A stretch of DNA of 50,047 nt from Saccoglossus kowalevskii (taxonomy: Eukaryota; Hemichordata; Enteropneusta; Harrimaniidae): assembly GCF_000003605.2 (NCBI RefSeq), contig NW_003120585.1, positions 1 to 50,047 of the forward strand. Direction: 5' to 3'. Of this stretch, positions 1 through 12,060 are shown in pieces. The position numbers and the translations under genes were made by a program. The notes below the pieces were generated by a model. It was not told the DNA's origin. It searched no databases and worked only from the letters and a program-made list of their open reading frames with translations. Within the stretch, counting starts at the first letter, position 1. Each line of letters starts with the position of its first letter.

Positions 1-199
1 TTCATCATAAATTGGTATAATCCTAGGGTTACACTCATATATTTCTACTGTCTTTACTACTGTCTGATAAATTGGTATAATCCTCGGGTTACACTCTTAT
101 ATTCCTACTGTCTTTACGACTGTCTGATAAATTGGTGTAATCCTTGGGTTACACTCATATATTCCTACTGTCTTTACGACTGTCTGATAAATTGGTATA

Positions 200-360
200 A
201 TCTTTGGGTTACACTCATATATTCTTACTGTCTTTACGACTGTCTGATAAATTGGTATAATCCTTGGGTTACACTCATATATTTCTACTGTCTTTTTGAC
301 TGTCTGATAAATTGGTATAATCCTTGGGTTACATTCATATATTCCTACTGTCTTTACGAC
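200..360 (+). repeat. HOR segment with CTTTTTGAC marker, copy 1
   Basis: A TCTTTGGG unit with TTCTTAC is followed by a TTTCTAC unit carrying CTTTTTGAC (position 50-52 change) and then two CCTTGGG units and CCCTGGG units. The same ordered markers recur at 3781-3960, 22345-22500 and 35941-36100. Sharing several independent rare variants in order implies copying of the block, not repeated mutation. Confidence 0.8.
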
Positions 361-763
361 TGTCTGATAAATTGGTATAATCCTTGGGTTACACTCATAT
401 ATTCCTACTGTCTTTACGACTGTCTGATAAATTGGTATAATCCCTGGGTTACACTCATATATTCCTACTGTCTTTACGACTGTCTGATAAATTGGTATAA
501 TCCCTGGGTTACACTCATATATTTCTACTGTCTTTACGACTGTCTGATAAATTGGTATAATCCTTGGGTTACACTCATATATTCCTACTGTCTTTACGAC
601 TGTCTGATAAATTGGTATAATCCTTGGGTTACACTCATATATTCCTACTGTCTTTACAACTGTCTGATAAATTGGTATAATCCCTGGGTTACACTCATAT
701 ATTCCTACTGTCTTTACCACTGTCTGATAAATTGGTATAATCCTTGCGTTACACTCATATATT

Positions 764-1012
764 CCTACTGTCTTTTACGACTGTCTGATAAAATTGGTAT
801 AATCCCTGGGTTACACTCATATATTCCTACTGTCTTTACACTGTCTGATAAATTGGTATAATCTTTGGGTTACACTCATATATTCTTACTGTCCTTTACC
901 ACTGTCTGATAAATTAGTATAATCCTTAGGTTACACTCAATATTTCTACTGTCTTTACGACTGTCTGATAAATTGGTATAATCCTTGGGTTACACTCATA
1001 TATTCCCTACTG
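764..1012 (+). repeat. Indel-rich degenerate patch in the array
   Basis: Within about four monomers there are several single- or two-base length changes: an extra T in CTTTTACG (about 773), an extra A in GATAAAATTGG (about 788), a lost base near 838, an extra C before TTTACC near 891, a shortened ACTCAATATT near 938 and an extra C in ATTCCCTAC near 1004. Neighbouring units over kilobases have none. Most changes are homopolymer steps, so either local decay or residual read error could explain them. Confidence 0.75.
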
Positions 1013-1307
1013 TCTTTACGACTGTCTGATAAATTGGTATAATCCCTGGGTTACACTCATATATTCCTACTGTCTTTACGACTGTCTGATAAATTGGTAT
1101 AATCCTTGGGTTACACTGATATATTCCTACTGTCTTTACGACTGTCTGATAAATTGGTATAATCCTTGCGTTACACTCATATATTCCTACTGTCTTTACG
1201 ACTGTCTGATAAATTGGTATAATCCTTGGGTTACACTCATATATTCCTACTGTCTTTACGACTGTCTGATAAATTGGTATAATCCTTGGGTTACACTCAT
1301 ATATTCC

Positions 1308-1700
1308 TACTGTCTGTACGATTGTCTGATAAATTGGTAAAATCCCTGGGTTACACTCATATATTCCTACTGTCTTTACGACTGTCTGATAAATTGGTAT
1401 AATCCTTGGGTTACACTCATATATTCCTACTGTCTTTACGACTGTCTGATAAATTGGTATAATCCTTGGGTTACACTCATATATTCCTACTGTCTTTACG
1501 ACTGTCTGATAAATTAGTAAAATCGTTGGGTTGCACTCATATATTCCTACTGTCTTTACGACTGTCTGATAAATTGGTATAATCCTTGGGTTACACTCAT
1601 ATATTCCTACTGTCTTTACGACTGTCTGATAAATTGGTATAATCCTTGGATTACACTCCTTGGGTTACACTCATATATTCCTACTGTCTTTACGACTGTC
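1308..1700 (+). repeat. Long-distance HOR copy A (partner 16431-16823)
   Basis: The block starts with the rare CTGTCTGTACGATTGTCTG (two substitutions), then GGTAAAATCCCTGGG, two CCTTGGG units, the ATTAGTAAAATCG unit with GGGTTGCACTC, one CCTTGGG unit and a 74-bp unit. The identical order occurs 15123 bp downstream. Upstream the two copies diverge within about three units, which marks the copy edge. Confidence 0.88.
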
Positions 1701-2214
1701 TGATAAATTGGTATAATCCCGGGGTTACACTCATATATTCTTACTGTCTTTACGACTGTCTGATAAATTGGTATAATCCTTGGGTTACACTCATATATTC
1801 CTACTGTCTTTACGACTGTCTGATAAATTGGTATAATCCCTGGGTTACACTCATATATTCCTACTGTCTTTACGACTGTCTGATAAATTGGTATAATCCT
1901 TGGGTTACACTCATATATTCCTACTGTCTTTACGACTGTCTGATAAATTAGTAAAATCGTTGGGTTGCACTCATATATTCCTACTGTCTTTACGACTGTC
2001 TGATAAATTGGTATAATCCTTGGGTTACACTCATATATTCCTACTGTCTTTACGACTGTCTGATAAATTGGTATAATCCTTGGATTACACTCCTTGGGTT
2101 ACACTCATATATTCCTACTGTCTTTACGACTGTCTGATAAATTGGTATAATCCCCGGGTTACACTCATATATTCTTACTGTCTTTACGACTGTCTGATAA
2201 ATTGGTATAATCCT
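1441..2214 (+). repeat. 434-bp-spaced duplication including a 74-bp unit
   Basis: The segment from about 1441 to 1780 recurs from about 1875 to 2214. Both have a CCTTGGG unit, the ATTAGTAAAATCG/GGGTTGCAC unit, a CCTTGGG unit, a 74-bp unit, a CC-variant unit and a TTCTTAC unit. The spacing of 434 is 6 x 60 + 74, consistent with in-register unequal exchange. The two copies differ at the unit after the insertion: CCCGGGG in the first, CCCCGGG in the second. Confidence 0.8.
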
Positions 2215-2220
2215 TGGGTT

Positions 2221-3100
2221 ACACTCATATATTTCTACTGTCTTTACTACTGTCTGATAAATTGGTATAATCCTCGGGTTACACTCTTATATTCCTACTG
2301 TCTTTACGACTGTCTGATAAATTGGTATAATCCTTGGGTTACACTCATATATTCCTACAGTCTTTACGACTGTCTGATAAATTGGTATAATCCTTGGGTT
2401 ACACTCATATATTTCTACTGTCTTTACTACTGTCTGATAAATTGGTATAATCCTCGGGTTACACTCTTATATTCCTACTGTCTTTACGACTGTCTGATAA
2501 ATTGGTGTAATCCTTGGGTTACACTCATATATTCCTACTGTCTTTACGACTGTCTGATAAATTGGTATAATCCTTGGATTACACTCCTTGGGTTACACTC
2601 ATATATTCCTACTGTCTTTACGACTGTCTGATAAATTGGTATAATCCCCGGGTTACACTCATATATTCCTACTGTCTTTACGACTGTCTGATAAATTGGT
2701 ATAATCCCTGGGTTGCACTCATATATTCCTACTGTCTTTACGACTGTCTGATAAATTGGTATAATCCCTGGGTTACACTCATATATTCCTACTGTCTTTA
2801 CGACTGTCTGATAAATTGGTATAATCTTTGGGTTACACTCATATATTCTTACTGTCTTTACGACTGTCTGATAAATTGGTATAATCCTTAGGTTACACTC
2901 AAATATTTCTACTGTCTTTACGACTGTCTGATAAATTGGTATAATCCTTGGGTTACACTCATATATTCCTACTGTCTTTACGACTGTCTGATAAATTGGT
3001 ATAATCCTTGGGTTACACTCATATATTCCTACTGTCTTTACGACTGTCTGATAAATTGGTATAATCCCTGGGTTACACTCATATATTCCTACTGTCTTTA
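2221..3100 (+). repeat. Long-distance HOR copy D (partners 38561-39440, 44421-45000)
   Basis: The order is TTTCTAC/TACTAC, CTTATATT, ATTCCTACAG, TTTCTAC/TACTAC, CTTATATT, GGTGTAATCC, the 74-bp unit, CCCCGGG, GGGTTGCACTC, CCCTGGG, TCTTTGGG and CCTTAGG with ACTCAAATATTTC. All of these recur in order with the 74-bp unit 36338 bp further on. Confidence 0.88.
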
Positions 3101-3780
3101 CGACTGTCTGATAAATTGGTATAATCCTTGGGTTACACTGATATATTCCTACTGTCTTTACGACTGTCTGATAAATTGGTATAATCCTTGCGTTACACTC
3201 ATATATTCCTACTGTCTTTACGACTGTCTGATAAATTGGTATAATCCCTGGGTTACACTCATATATTCCTATTGTCTTTTCGACTGTCTGATAAATTGGT
3301 ATAATCCTTGGGTTACACTCATATATTCCTACTGTCTTTACGACTGTCTGATAAATTGGTATAATCCTTGGGTTACACTCATGTATTCCTACTGTCTTTA
3401 CGACTGTCTGATAAATTGGTATAATCCTTGGGTTACACTCATATATTCCTACTGTCTTTACGACTGTCTGATAAATTGGTATAATCCCTGGGTTACACTC
3501 ATATATTCCTACTGTCTTTACGACTGTCTGATAAATTGGTATAATTCCTGGGTTACACTCATATATTCTTATTGTCTTTACGACTGTCTGATAAATTGGT
3601 ATAATCCTTGGGTTACACTCATATATTCCTACTGTCTTTACGACTGTCTGATAAATTGGTATAATCCTTGGGTTACACTCATATATTCCTACTGTCTTTA
3701 CGACTGTCTGATAAATTGGTATAATCCTTGGGTTACACTCATATATTCCTACTGTCTTTACGACTGTCTGATAAATTGGT

Positions 3781-3960
3781 ATAATCTTTGGGTTACACTC
3801 ATATATTCTTACTGTCTTTACGACTGTCTGATAAATTGGTATAATCCTTGGGTTACACTCATATATTTCTACTGTCTTTTTGACTGTCTGATAAATTGGT
3901 ATAATCCTTGGGTTACACTCATATATTCCTACTGTCTTTACGACTGTCTGATAAATTGGT
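3781..3960 (+). repeat. HOR segment with CTTTTTGAC marker, copy 2
   Basis: This has the same marker order as 200-360: TCTTTGGG, TTCTTAC, then TTTCTAC with CTTTTTGAC. It is followed by two CCTTGGG and two CCCTGGG units, as in copy 1. Confidence 0.8.
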
Positions 3961-4924
3961 ATAATCCTTGGGTTACACTCATATATTCCTACTGTCTTTA
4001 CGACTGTCTGATAAATTGGTATAATCCCTGGGTTACACTCATATATTCCTACTGTCTTTACGACTGTCTGATAAATTGGTATAATCCCTGGGTTACACTC
4101 ATATATTCCTACTGTCTTTACGACTGTCTGATAAATTGGTATAATCCTTGGGTTACACTCATATATTTCTACTGTCTTTACTACTGTCTGATAAATTGGT
4201 ATAATCCTCGGGTTACACTCTTATATTCCTACTGTCTTTACGACTGTCTGATAAATTGGTATAATTCCTGGGTTACACTCATATATTCTTACTGTCTTTA
4301 CGACTGTCTGATAAATTGGTATAATCCTTGGATTACACTCCTTGGGTTACACTCATATATTCCTACTGTCTTTACGACTGTCTGATAAATTGGTATAATC
4401 CCCGGGTTACACTCATATATTCCTACTGTCTTTACGACTGTCTGATAAATTGGTATAATCCTTGCGTTACACTCATATATTCCTACTGTCTTTACGACTG
4501 TCTGATAAATTGGTATAATCCCTGGGTTACACTCATATATTCCTACTGTCTTTACGACTGTCTGATAAATTGGTATAATCCTTGGGTTACACTCATATAT
4601 TCCTACTGTCTTTACGACTGTCTGATAAATTGGTATAATCCTCGGGTTACACTCATATATTCCTACTGTCTTTACGACTGTCTGATAAATTGGTATAATC
4701 CTTGGGTTACACTCATATATTCCTACTGTCTTTACGACTGTCTGATAAATTGGTATAATCCCCGGGTTACACTCATATATTCCTACTGTCTTTACGACTG
4801 TCTGATAAATTGGTATAATCCCTGGGTTACACTCATATATTCCTACTGTCTTTACGACTGTCTGATAAATTGGTATAATCCTTGGGTTACACTCATATAT
4901 TCCTACTGTCTTTACGACTGTCTG

Positions 4925-5260
4925 ATACATTGGTATAATCCTCGGGTTACACTCATATATTCCTACTGTCTTTACGACTGTCTGATAAATTGGTATAACC
5001 CTTGGGTTACACTCATATATTCTTACTGTCTTAACGACTGTCTGATAAATTGGTATAATCCTCGGGTTACACTCATATATTCTTACTGTCTTTACGACTG
5101 TCTGACAAATTGGTATAATCCTTGCGTTACACTCATATATTCCTACTGTCTTTACGACTGTCTGATAAATTGGTATAATCCTTGCGTTACACTCATATAT
5201 TCCTACTGTCTTTACGACTGTCTGATAAATTGGTATAATCCCCGGGTTACACTCATATAT
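4925..5260 (+). repeat. HOR segment with CTTAACGAC and GACAAATT, copy 1
   Basis: The order is GATACATT with CCTCGGG, a TTCTTAC unit with CTTAACGAC, CCTCGGG with TTCTTAC, GACAAATT with CCTTGCG, a second CCTTGCG, then CCCCGGG. The same order is found at about 21010-21340 and 33255-33570, and partially at 5941-6120 and 46200-46420. Confidence 0.82.
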
Positions 5261-7174
5261 TCCTACTGTCTTTACGACTGTCTGATAAATTGGTATAATC
5301 CTTGGGTTACACTCATATATTCCTACTGTCTTTACGACTGTCTGATAAATTGGTATAATCCTTGGGTTACACTCATATATTCCTACTGTCTTTACGACTG
5401 GCTGATAAATTGGTATAATCCCTGGGTTACACTCATATATTCCTACTGTCTTTACGACTGTCTGATAAATTGGTATAATCCTTGGGTTACACTCATATAT
5501 ATTTCTACTGTCTTTACTACTGTCTGATAAATTGGTATAATCCTCGGGTTACACTCTTATATTCCTACTGTCTTTACGACTGTCTGATAAATTGGTATAA
5601 TCCTTGGGTTACACTCATATATTCCTACTGTCTTTACGACTGTCTGATAAATTGGTATAATCCTTGGATTACACTCCTTGGGTTACACTCATATATTCCT
5701 ACTGTCTTTACGACTGTCTGATAAATTGGTATAATCCCCGGGTTACACTCATATATTCCTACTGTCTTTACGACTGTCTGATAAATTGGTATAATCCTTG
5801 GGTTACACTCATATATTCCTACTGTCTTTACGACTGTCTGATAAATTGGTATAATCCTCGGGTTACACTCATATATTCCTACTGTCTTTACGACTGTCTG
5901 ATAAATTGGTATAATCCTCGGGTTACACTCATATATTCCTACTGTCTTAACGACTGTCTGATAAATTGGTATAATCCTCGGGTTACACTCATATATTCTT
6001 ACTGTCTTAACGACTGTCTGATAAATTGGTATAATCCTTGGGTTACACTCATATATTCCTACTGTCTTTACGACTGTCTGACAAATTGGTATAATCCTTG
6101 CGTTACACTCATATATTCCTACTGTCTTTACAACTGTCTGATAAATTGGTATAATTCCTGGGTTACACTCATATATTCCTACTGTCTTTACGACTGTCTG
6201 ATAAATTGGTATAATCCTTGGGTTACACTCATATATTCCTACTGTCTTTACGACTGTCTGATAAATTGGTATAATCCTTGGGTTACACTCATATATTCCT
6301 ACTGTCTTTACGACTGTCTGATAAATTGGTATAATCCTTGGGTTACACTCATATATTCCTACTGTCTTTACGACTGTCTGATAAATTGGTATAGTCTTTG
6401 GGTTACACTCATATATTCTTACTGTCTTTACGACTGTCTGATATATTGGTATAATCCCTGGGTTACACTCATATATTCCTACTGTCTTTACGACTGTCTG
6501 ATAAATTGGTATAATCCTTGCGTTACACTCATATATTCCTACTGTCTTTACGACTGTCTGATAAATTGGTATAATCCCTGGGTTACACTCATATATTCCT
6601 ACTGTCTTTACGACTGTCTGATAAATTGGTATAATCTTTGGGTTACACTCATATATTCTTACTGTCTTTACGACTGTCTGATAAATTGGTATAATCCTTG
6701 GGTTACACTCATATATTTCTACTGTCTTTACGACTGTCTGATAAATTGGTATAATCCTTGGGTTACACTCATATATTCCTACTGTCTTTACGACTGTCTG
6801 ATAAATTGGTATAATCCTTGGGTTACACTCATATATTCCTACTGTCTTTACGACTGTCTGATAAATTGGTATAATCCCAGGGTTACACTCATATATTCCT
6901 ACTGTCTTTACGACTGTCTGATAAATTGGTATAATCCTTGGATACACTCATATATTCCTACTGTCTTTACGACTGTCTGATAAATTGGTATAATCCTTGC
7001 GTTACACTCATATATTCCTACTGTCTTTACGACTGTCTGATAAATTGGTATAATCCCTGGGTTACACTCATATATTCCTACTGTCTTTACGACTGTCTGA
7101 TAAATTGGTATAATCCTTGGGTTACACTCATATATTCCTACTGTATTTATGACTGTCTGATAAATTGGTATAAT

Positions 7175-7202
7175 CCTTGGGTTACACTCCTTGGGTTACA
7201 CT
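7175..7202 (+). repeat. Atypical 74-bp unit without the G-to-A change
   Basis: The duplicated 14-mers are both CCTTGGGTTACACT, lacking the GATT form of nearly all others. It is followed by TTATATATT and ATTGATATAATCCTCGGG rather than CCCCGGG. It may be the ancestral state, an independent duplication, or a unit converted back. Confidence 0.8.
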
Positions 7203-8440
7203 TATATATTCCTACTGTCTTTACGACTGTCTGATAAATTGATATAATCCTCGGGTTACACTCATATATTCCTACTGTCTTTACGACTGTCTGATAAATT
7301 GGTATAATCCTCGGGTTACACTCATATATTCCTACTGTCTTTACGACTGTCTGATAAATTGGTATAATCCTCGGGTTACACTCATATATTCCTACTGTCT
7401 TTACGACTGTCTGATAAATTGGTATAATCCTTGGGTTACACTCATATATTCCTACTGTCTTTACGACTGTCTGATAAATTGGTATAATCCTCGGGTTACA
7501 CTCATATATTCCTACTGTCTTTACGACTGTCTGATAAATTGGTATAATCCTCGGGTTACACTCATATATTGCTACTGTCTTTACAACTGTCTGATAAATT
7601 GGTATAATCCTTGGGTTACACTCATATATTCCTACTGTCTTTACGACTGTCTGATAAATTGATATAATCCTCGGGTTACACTCATATATTCCTACTGTCT
7701 TTACGACTGTCTGATAAATTGGTATAATCCTTGGGTTACACTCATATATTCCTACTGTCTTTATGTCTGTCTGATAAATTGGTATAATCCTTGGGTTACA
7801 CTTATATATTCCTATTGTCTTTACGACTGTCTGATAAATTGATATAATCCTCGGGTTACACTCATATATTCCTACTGTCTTTACGACTGTCTGATAAATT
7901 GGTATAATCCCTGGGTTACACTCATATATTCCTACTGTCTTTACGACTGTCTGATAAATTGGTATAATCCCTGGGTTACACTTATATATTCCTACTGTCT
8001 TTACGACTGTCTGATAAATTGGTATAATCCCTGGGTTACACTCATATATTCCTACTGTCTTTACGACTGTCTGATAAATTGGTATAATCCTTGGGTTACA
8101 CTCATATATTTCTACTGTCTTTACGACTGTCTGATAAATTGGTATAATCCCTGGGTTACACTCATATATTCCTACTGTCTTTACGACTGTCTGATAAATT
8201 GGTATAATCCTTGCGTTACACTCATATATTCCTACTGTCTTTACGACTGTCTGATAAATTGGTATAATCCTTGGGTTACACTCATATATTCCTACTGTCT
8301 TTACGACTGTCTGATAAATTGGTATAATCCTCGGGTTACACTCATATATTCCTACTGTCTTTACGACTGTCTGATAAATTGGTATAATCCTTGGGTTACA
8401 CTCATATATTCCTACTGTCTTTACGACTGTCTGATAAATT

Positions 8441-9260
8441 GGTATAATCCCCGGGTTACACTCATATATTCCTACTGTCTTTACGACTGTCTGATAAATT
8501 GGTATAATCCCTGGGTTACACTCGTATATTCCTACTGTCTTTACGACTGTCTGATAAATTGGTATAATCCCTGGGTTACACTCATATATTCCTACTGTTT
8601 TTACGACTGTCTGATAAATTGGTATAATCCTTGGGTTACACTCATATATTCCTACTGTCTTTACGACTGTCTGATTAATTGGTATAATCCTCGGGTTACA
8701 CTCTTATATTCCTACTGTCTTTACGACTGTCTGATAAATTGGTATAATCCTTGGGTTACACTCATATATTCCTACTGTCTTTACGACTGTCTGATAAATT
8801 GGTATAATCCCCGGGTTACACTCATATATTCCTACTGTCTTTACGACTGTCTGATAAATTGGTATAATCCCTGGGTTACACTCGTATATTCCTACTGTCT
8901 TTACGACTGTCTGATAAATTGGTATAATCCCTGGGTTACACTCATATATTCCTACTGTTTTTACGACTGTCTGATAAATTGGTATAATCCTTGGGTTACA
9001 CTCATATATTCCTACTGTCTTTACGACTGTCTGATACATTGGTATAATCCTTGGGTTACACTCATATATTCCTACTGTCTTTACGACTGTCAGATAAATT
9101 GGTATAATCCTTGGGTTACACTCATATATTCTTACTGTCTTTACGACTGTCTGATAAATTGGTATAATCCTTGCGTTACACTCATATTCCTACTGTCTTT
9201 ACGACTGTCTGATAAATTGGTATAATCCTTGCTTTACACTCATATATTTCTACTGTCTTT
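8441..9260 (+). repeat. CGTATATT-type HOR, copy 1, with internal 360-bp tandem duplication
   Basis: The ordered markers are CCCCGGG, CCCTGGG with CGTATATT, CCCTGGG with CTGTTTTTACG, CCTTGGG, GATACATT, CAGATAAATT, TTCTTAC, CCTTGCG with a 2-bp-short CATATTCC, and CCTTGCTTTAC. The first four occur twice, 360 bp apart (CGTATATT near 8523 and 8883), so six monomers were duplicated in tandem. The first duplicate has GATTAATT and CTTATATT where the second has GATACATT. Confidence 0.87.
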
Positions 9261-9766
9261 ACGACAGTCTGATAAATTGGTATAATCCCTGGGTTACACT
9301 CATATATTCCTACTGTCTTTACGACTGTCTGATAAATTGGTATAATCCCTGGGTTACACTCATATATTCCTACTGTCTTTACGACTGTCTGATAAATTGG
9401 TATAATCCCTGGGTTACACTCATATATTCCTACTGTCTTTACGACTGTCTGATAAATTGGTATAATCCCTGGGTTACACTCATATATTCCTACTGTTTTT
9501 ACGACTGTCTGATAAATTGGTATAATCCTTGGGTTACACTCATATATTCCTACTGTCTTTACGACTGTCTGATACATTGGTATAATCCTCGGGTTACACT
9601 CATATATTCCTACTGTCTTTACGACTGTCAGATAAATTGGTATAATCCTTGGGTTACACTCATATATTCTTACTGTCTTTACGACTGTCTGATAAATTGG
9701 TATAATCCTTAGGTTACACTCATATATTTTTACTGTCTTTACGACTGTCTGATAAATTGGTATAAT

Positions 9767-9794
9767 CCTTGGATTACCCTCCTTGGGTTACACT
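9767..9794 (+). repeat. Atypical 74-bp unit with ATTACCCT
   Basis: The first 14-mer ends ATTACCCT, not ATTACACT. The next unit is CCTTGCTTTACAC, a variant that in five other places (about 9228, 14309, 19572, 43721, 46101) follows a unit shortened by 2 bp. This copy therefore looks like a recombinant of two HOR types. Confidence 0.75.
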
Positions 9795-11580
9795 CATATA
9801 TTCCTACTGTCTTTACGACTGTCTGATAAATTGGTATAATCCTTGCTTTACACTCATATATTTCTACTGTCTTTACGACTGTCTGATAAATTGGTATAAT
9901 CCCCGGGTTACACTCATATATTCCTACTGTCTTTACGACTGTCTGATAAATTGGTATAATCCTTGGGTTACACTCATATATTCCTACTGTCTTTACGACT
10001 GTCTGATAAATTGGTATAATCCTCGGGTTACACTCATATATTCCTACTGTCTTTACGACTGACCGATAAATTGGTATAATCCTTGTGTTACACTCATATA
10101 TTCTTACTGTCTTTACGACTGTCTGATAAATTGGTATAATCCTCGGGTTACACTTATATATTCCTACTGCCTATACGACTGTCTGATAAATTGGTATAAT
10201 CCCCGGGTTACACTCATATATTCCTACTGTCTTTACGACTGTCTGATAAATTGGTATAATCCTTGGGTTACACTCATATATTTCTACTGTCTTTACGACT
10301 GTCTGATTAATTGGTATAATCCTTGCGTTACACTCATATATTCCTACTGTCTTTACGACTGTCTGATAAATTGGTATAATCCCTAGGTTACACTCATATA
10401 TTCCTACTGTCTTTACGACTGTCTGATAAATTGGTATAATCCTTGGGTTACACTCATATATTCCTACTGTCTTTACGACTGTCTGATAAATTGGTATAAT
10501 CCCTGGGTTACACTCATATATTCCTACTGTCTTTACGACTGTCTGATAAATTGGTATAATCCTTGGGTTACACTCATATATTCCTACTGTCTTTACGACT
10601 GTCTGATAAATTGGTATAATCCTTGGGTTACACTCATATATTCCTACTGTCTTTACGACTGTCTGATAAATTGGTATAATCCTCGGGTTACACTCATATA
10701 TTCTTACTGTCTTTACGACTGTCTGATAAATTGGTATAATCCTTGGGTTACACTCATATATTCCTACTGTCTTTACGACTGTCTGATAAATTGGTATAAT
10801 CCTTGGGTTACACTCATATATTCTTACTGTCTTTACGACTGTCTGATAAATTGGTATAATCCTCGGGTTACACTCATATATTCCTACTGTCTTTACGACT
10901 GTCTGATAAATTGGTATAATCCTTGGGTTACACTCATATATTCCTACTGTCTTTACGACTGTCTGATAAATTGGTATAATCCCCGGGTTACACTCATATA
11001 TTCCTACTGTCTTTACGACTGTCTGATAAATTGGTATAATCCTTGGGTTACACTCATATATTCCTACTGTCTTTACGACTGTCTGATAAATTGGTATAAT
11101 CCCTGGGTTACACTCATATATTCCTACTGTCTTTACGACTGTCTGATAAATTGGTATAATCCTTGGGTTACACTCATATATTCCTACTGTCTTTACGACT
11201 GTCTGATAAATTGGTATAATCCCTGGGTTACACTCATATATTCCTACTGTCTTTACGACTGTCTGATAAATTGGTATAATTCCTGGGTTACACTCATATA
11301 TTCTTACTGTCTTTACGACTGTCTGATAAATTGGTATAATCCTTGGGTTACACTCATATATTCCTACTGTCTTTACGACTGTCTGATAAATTGGTATAAT
11401 CCTTGGGTTACACTCATATATTCCTACTGTCTTTACGACTGTCTGATAAATTGGTATAATCCCTGGGTTACACTCATATATTCCTACTGTCTTTACGACT
11501 GTCTGATAAATTGGTATAATCCTTGGGTTACACTCATATATTCCTACTGTCTTTACGACTGTCTGATAAATTGGTATAAT

Positions 11581-12060
11581 CCTTGGATTACACTCCTTGG
11601 GTTACACTCATATATTCCTACTGTCTTTACGACTGTCTGATAAATTGGTATAATCCCCGGGTTACACTCATATATTCCTACTGTCTTTACGACTGTCTGA
11701 TAAATTGGTATAATCCTTGCGTTACACTCATATATTCCTACTGTCTTTACGACTGTCTGATAAATTGGTATAATCCCTGGGTTAGACTCATATATTCCTA
11801 CTGTCTTTACGACTGTCTGATAAATTGGTATAATCCTTGGGTTACACTCATATATTCCTACTGTCTTTACGACTGTCTGATAAATTGGTATAGTCCTCGG
11901 GTTACACTCATATATTCCTACTGTGTTTACGACTGTCTGATAAATTGGTATAATCCTTGGGTTACACTCATATATTCTTACTGTCTTTACGACTGTCTGA
12001 TAAATTGGTATAATCCTCGGGTTACACTTATATATTCCTACTGTCTTTACGACTGTCTGA
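11581..12060 (+). repeat. Long-distance HOR copy B (partner 34533-34950)
   Basis: After the 74-bp unit come CCCCGGG, CCTTGCG, CCCTGGGTTAGACTC, CCTTGGG and a unit with CTGTGTTTACG. GTTAGACTC and CTGTGTTTACG together in this order occur only here and at 34735 and 34815. The 74-bp units are 22952 bp apart. Here one extra monomer (with TAGTCCTCGGG) sits between the two markers. Confidence 0.84.

Larger units (their letters stand above)
1..5661 (+). repeat. Array block 1: mixed 60-mers with four 74-bp units
   Basis: The block opens with a unit in TTTCTAC/TACTAC form and then CTTATATT and GGTGTAATCC variants, the same order that precedes a 74-bp unit at 2221-2571, but here no 74-bp unit follows. 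The 74-bp units lie at 1644, 2078, 2572 and 4326. From 2572 to 4326 there are exactly 28 ordinary units between the insertions. A dinucleotide gain (CATATATATTTC instead of CATATATTTC) lies near 5499. No gene is seen. Confidence 0.9.
5662..11580 (+). repeat. Array block 2: long runs of CTCGGG and CCTGGG units
   Basis: The first part (5662-7174) is ordinary mixed units, including CTTAACGAC units near 5946 and 6006. A 1-bp loss (CCTTGGATACACTC) at 6931 matches one at 22232. From about 7200 to 8400 CCTCGGG dominates, with ATTGATATAATCC units near 7241, 7661 and 7841. A unit with TACTGCCTATACG near 10168 recurs near 18443. From about 10200 to 11580 the array is regular 60-mers with no length change. 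No gene is seen. Confidence 0.88.

Noticed and set aside
1513-1545. CENP-B-box-like sequence in the ATCGTTGGG units
   Set aside because: Only the TCGTTGG part fits. The required downstream CGGG is missing (the sequence continues GTTGCAC or GTTACAC), and the variant is present in only a handful of units.
3381-4385. Repetitive aromatic-rich + strand proteins (INWYNPWVTLIYSYCLYDCL repeats), also near 4328, 5664, 11583, 35209 and 46823
   Set aside because: They start mainly at TTG inside the 74-bp unit and end at the next 14-bp frame shift. Common variants create stops in this frame, so no selection on coding is visible.
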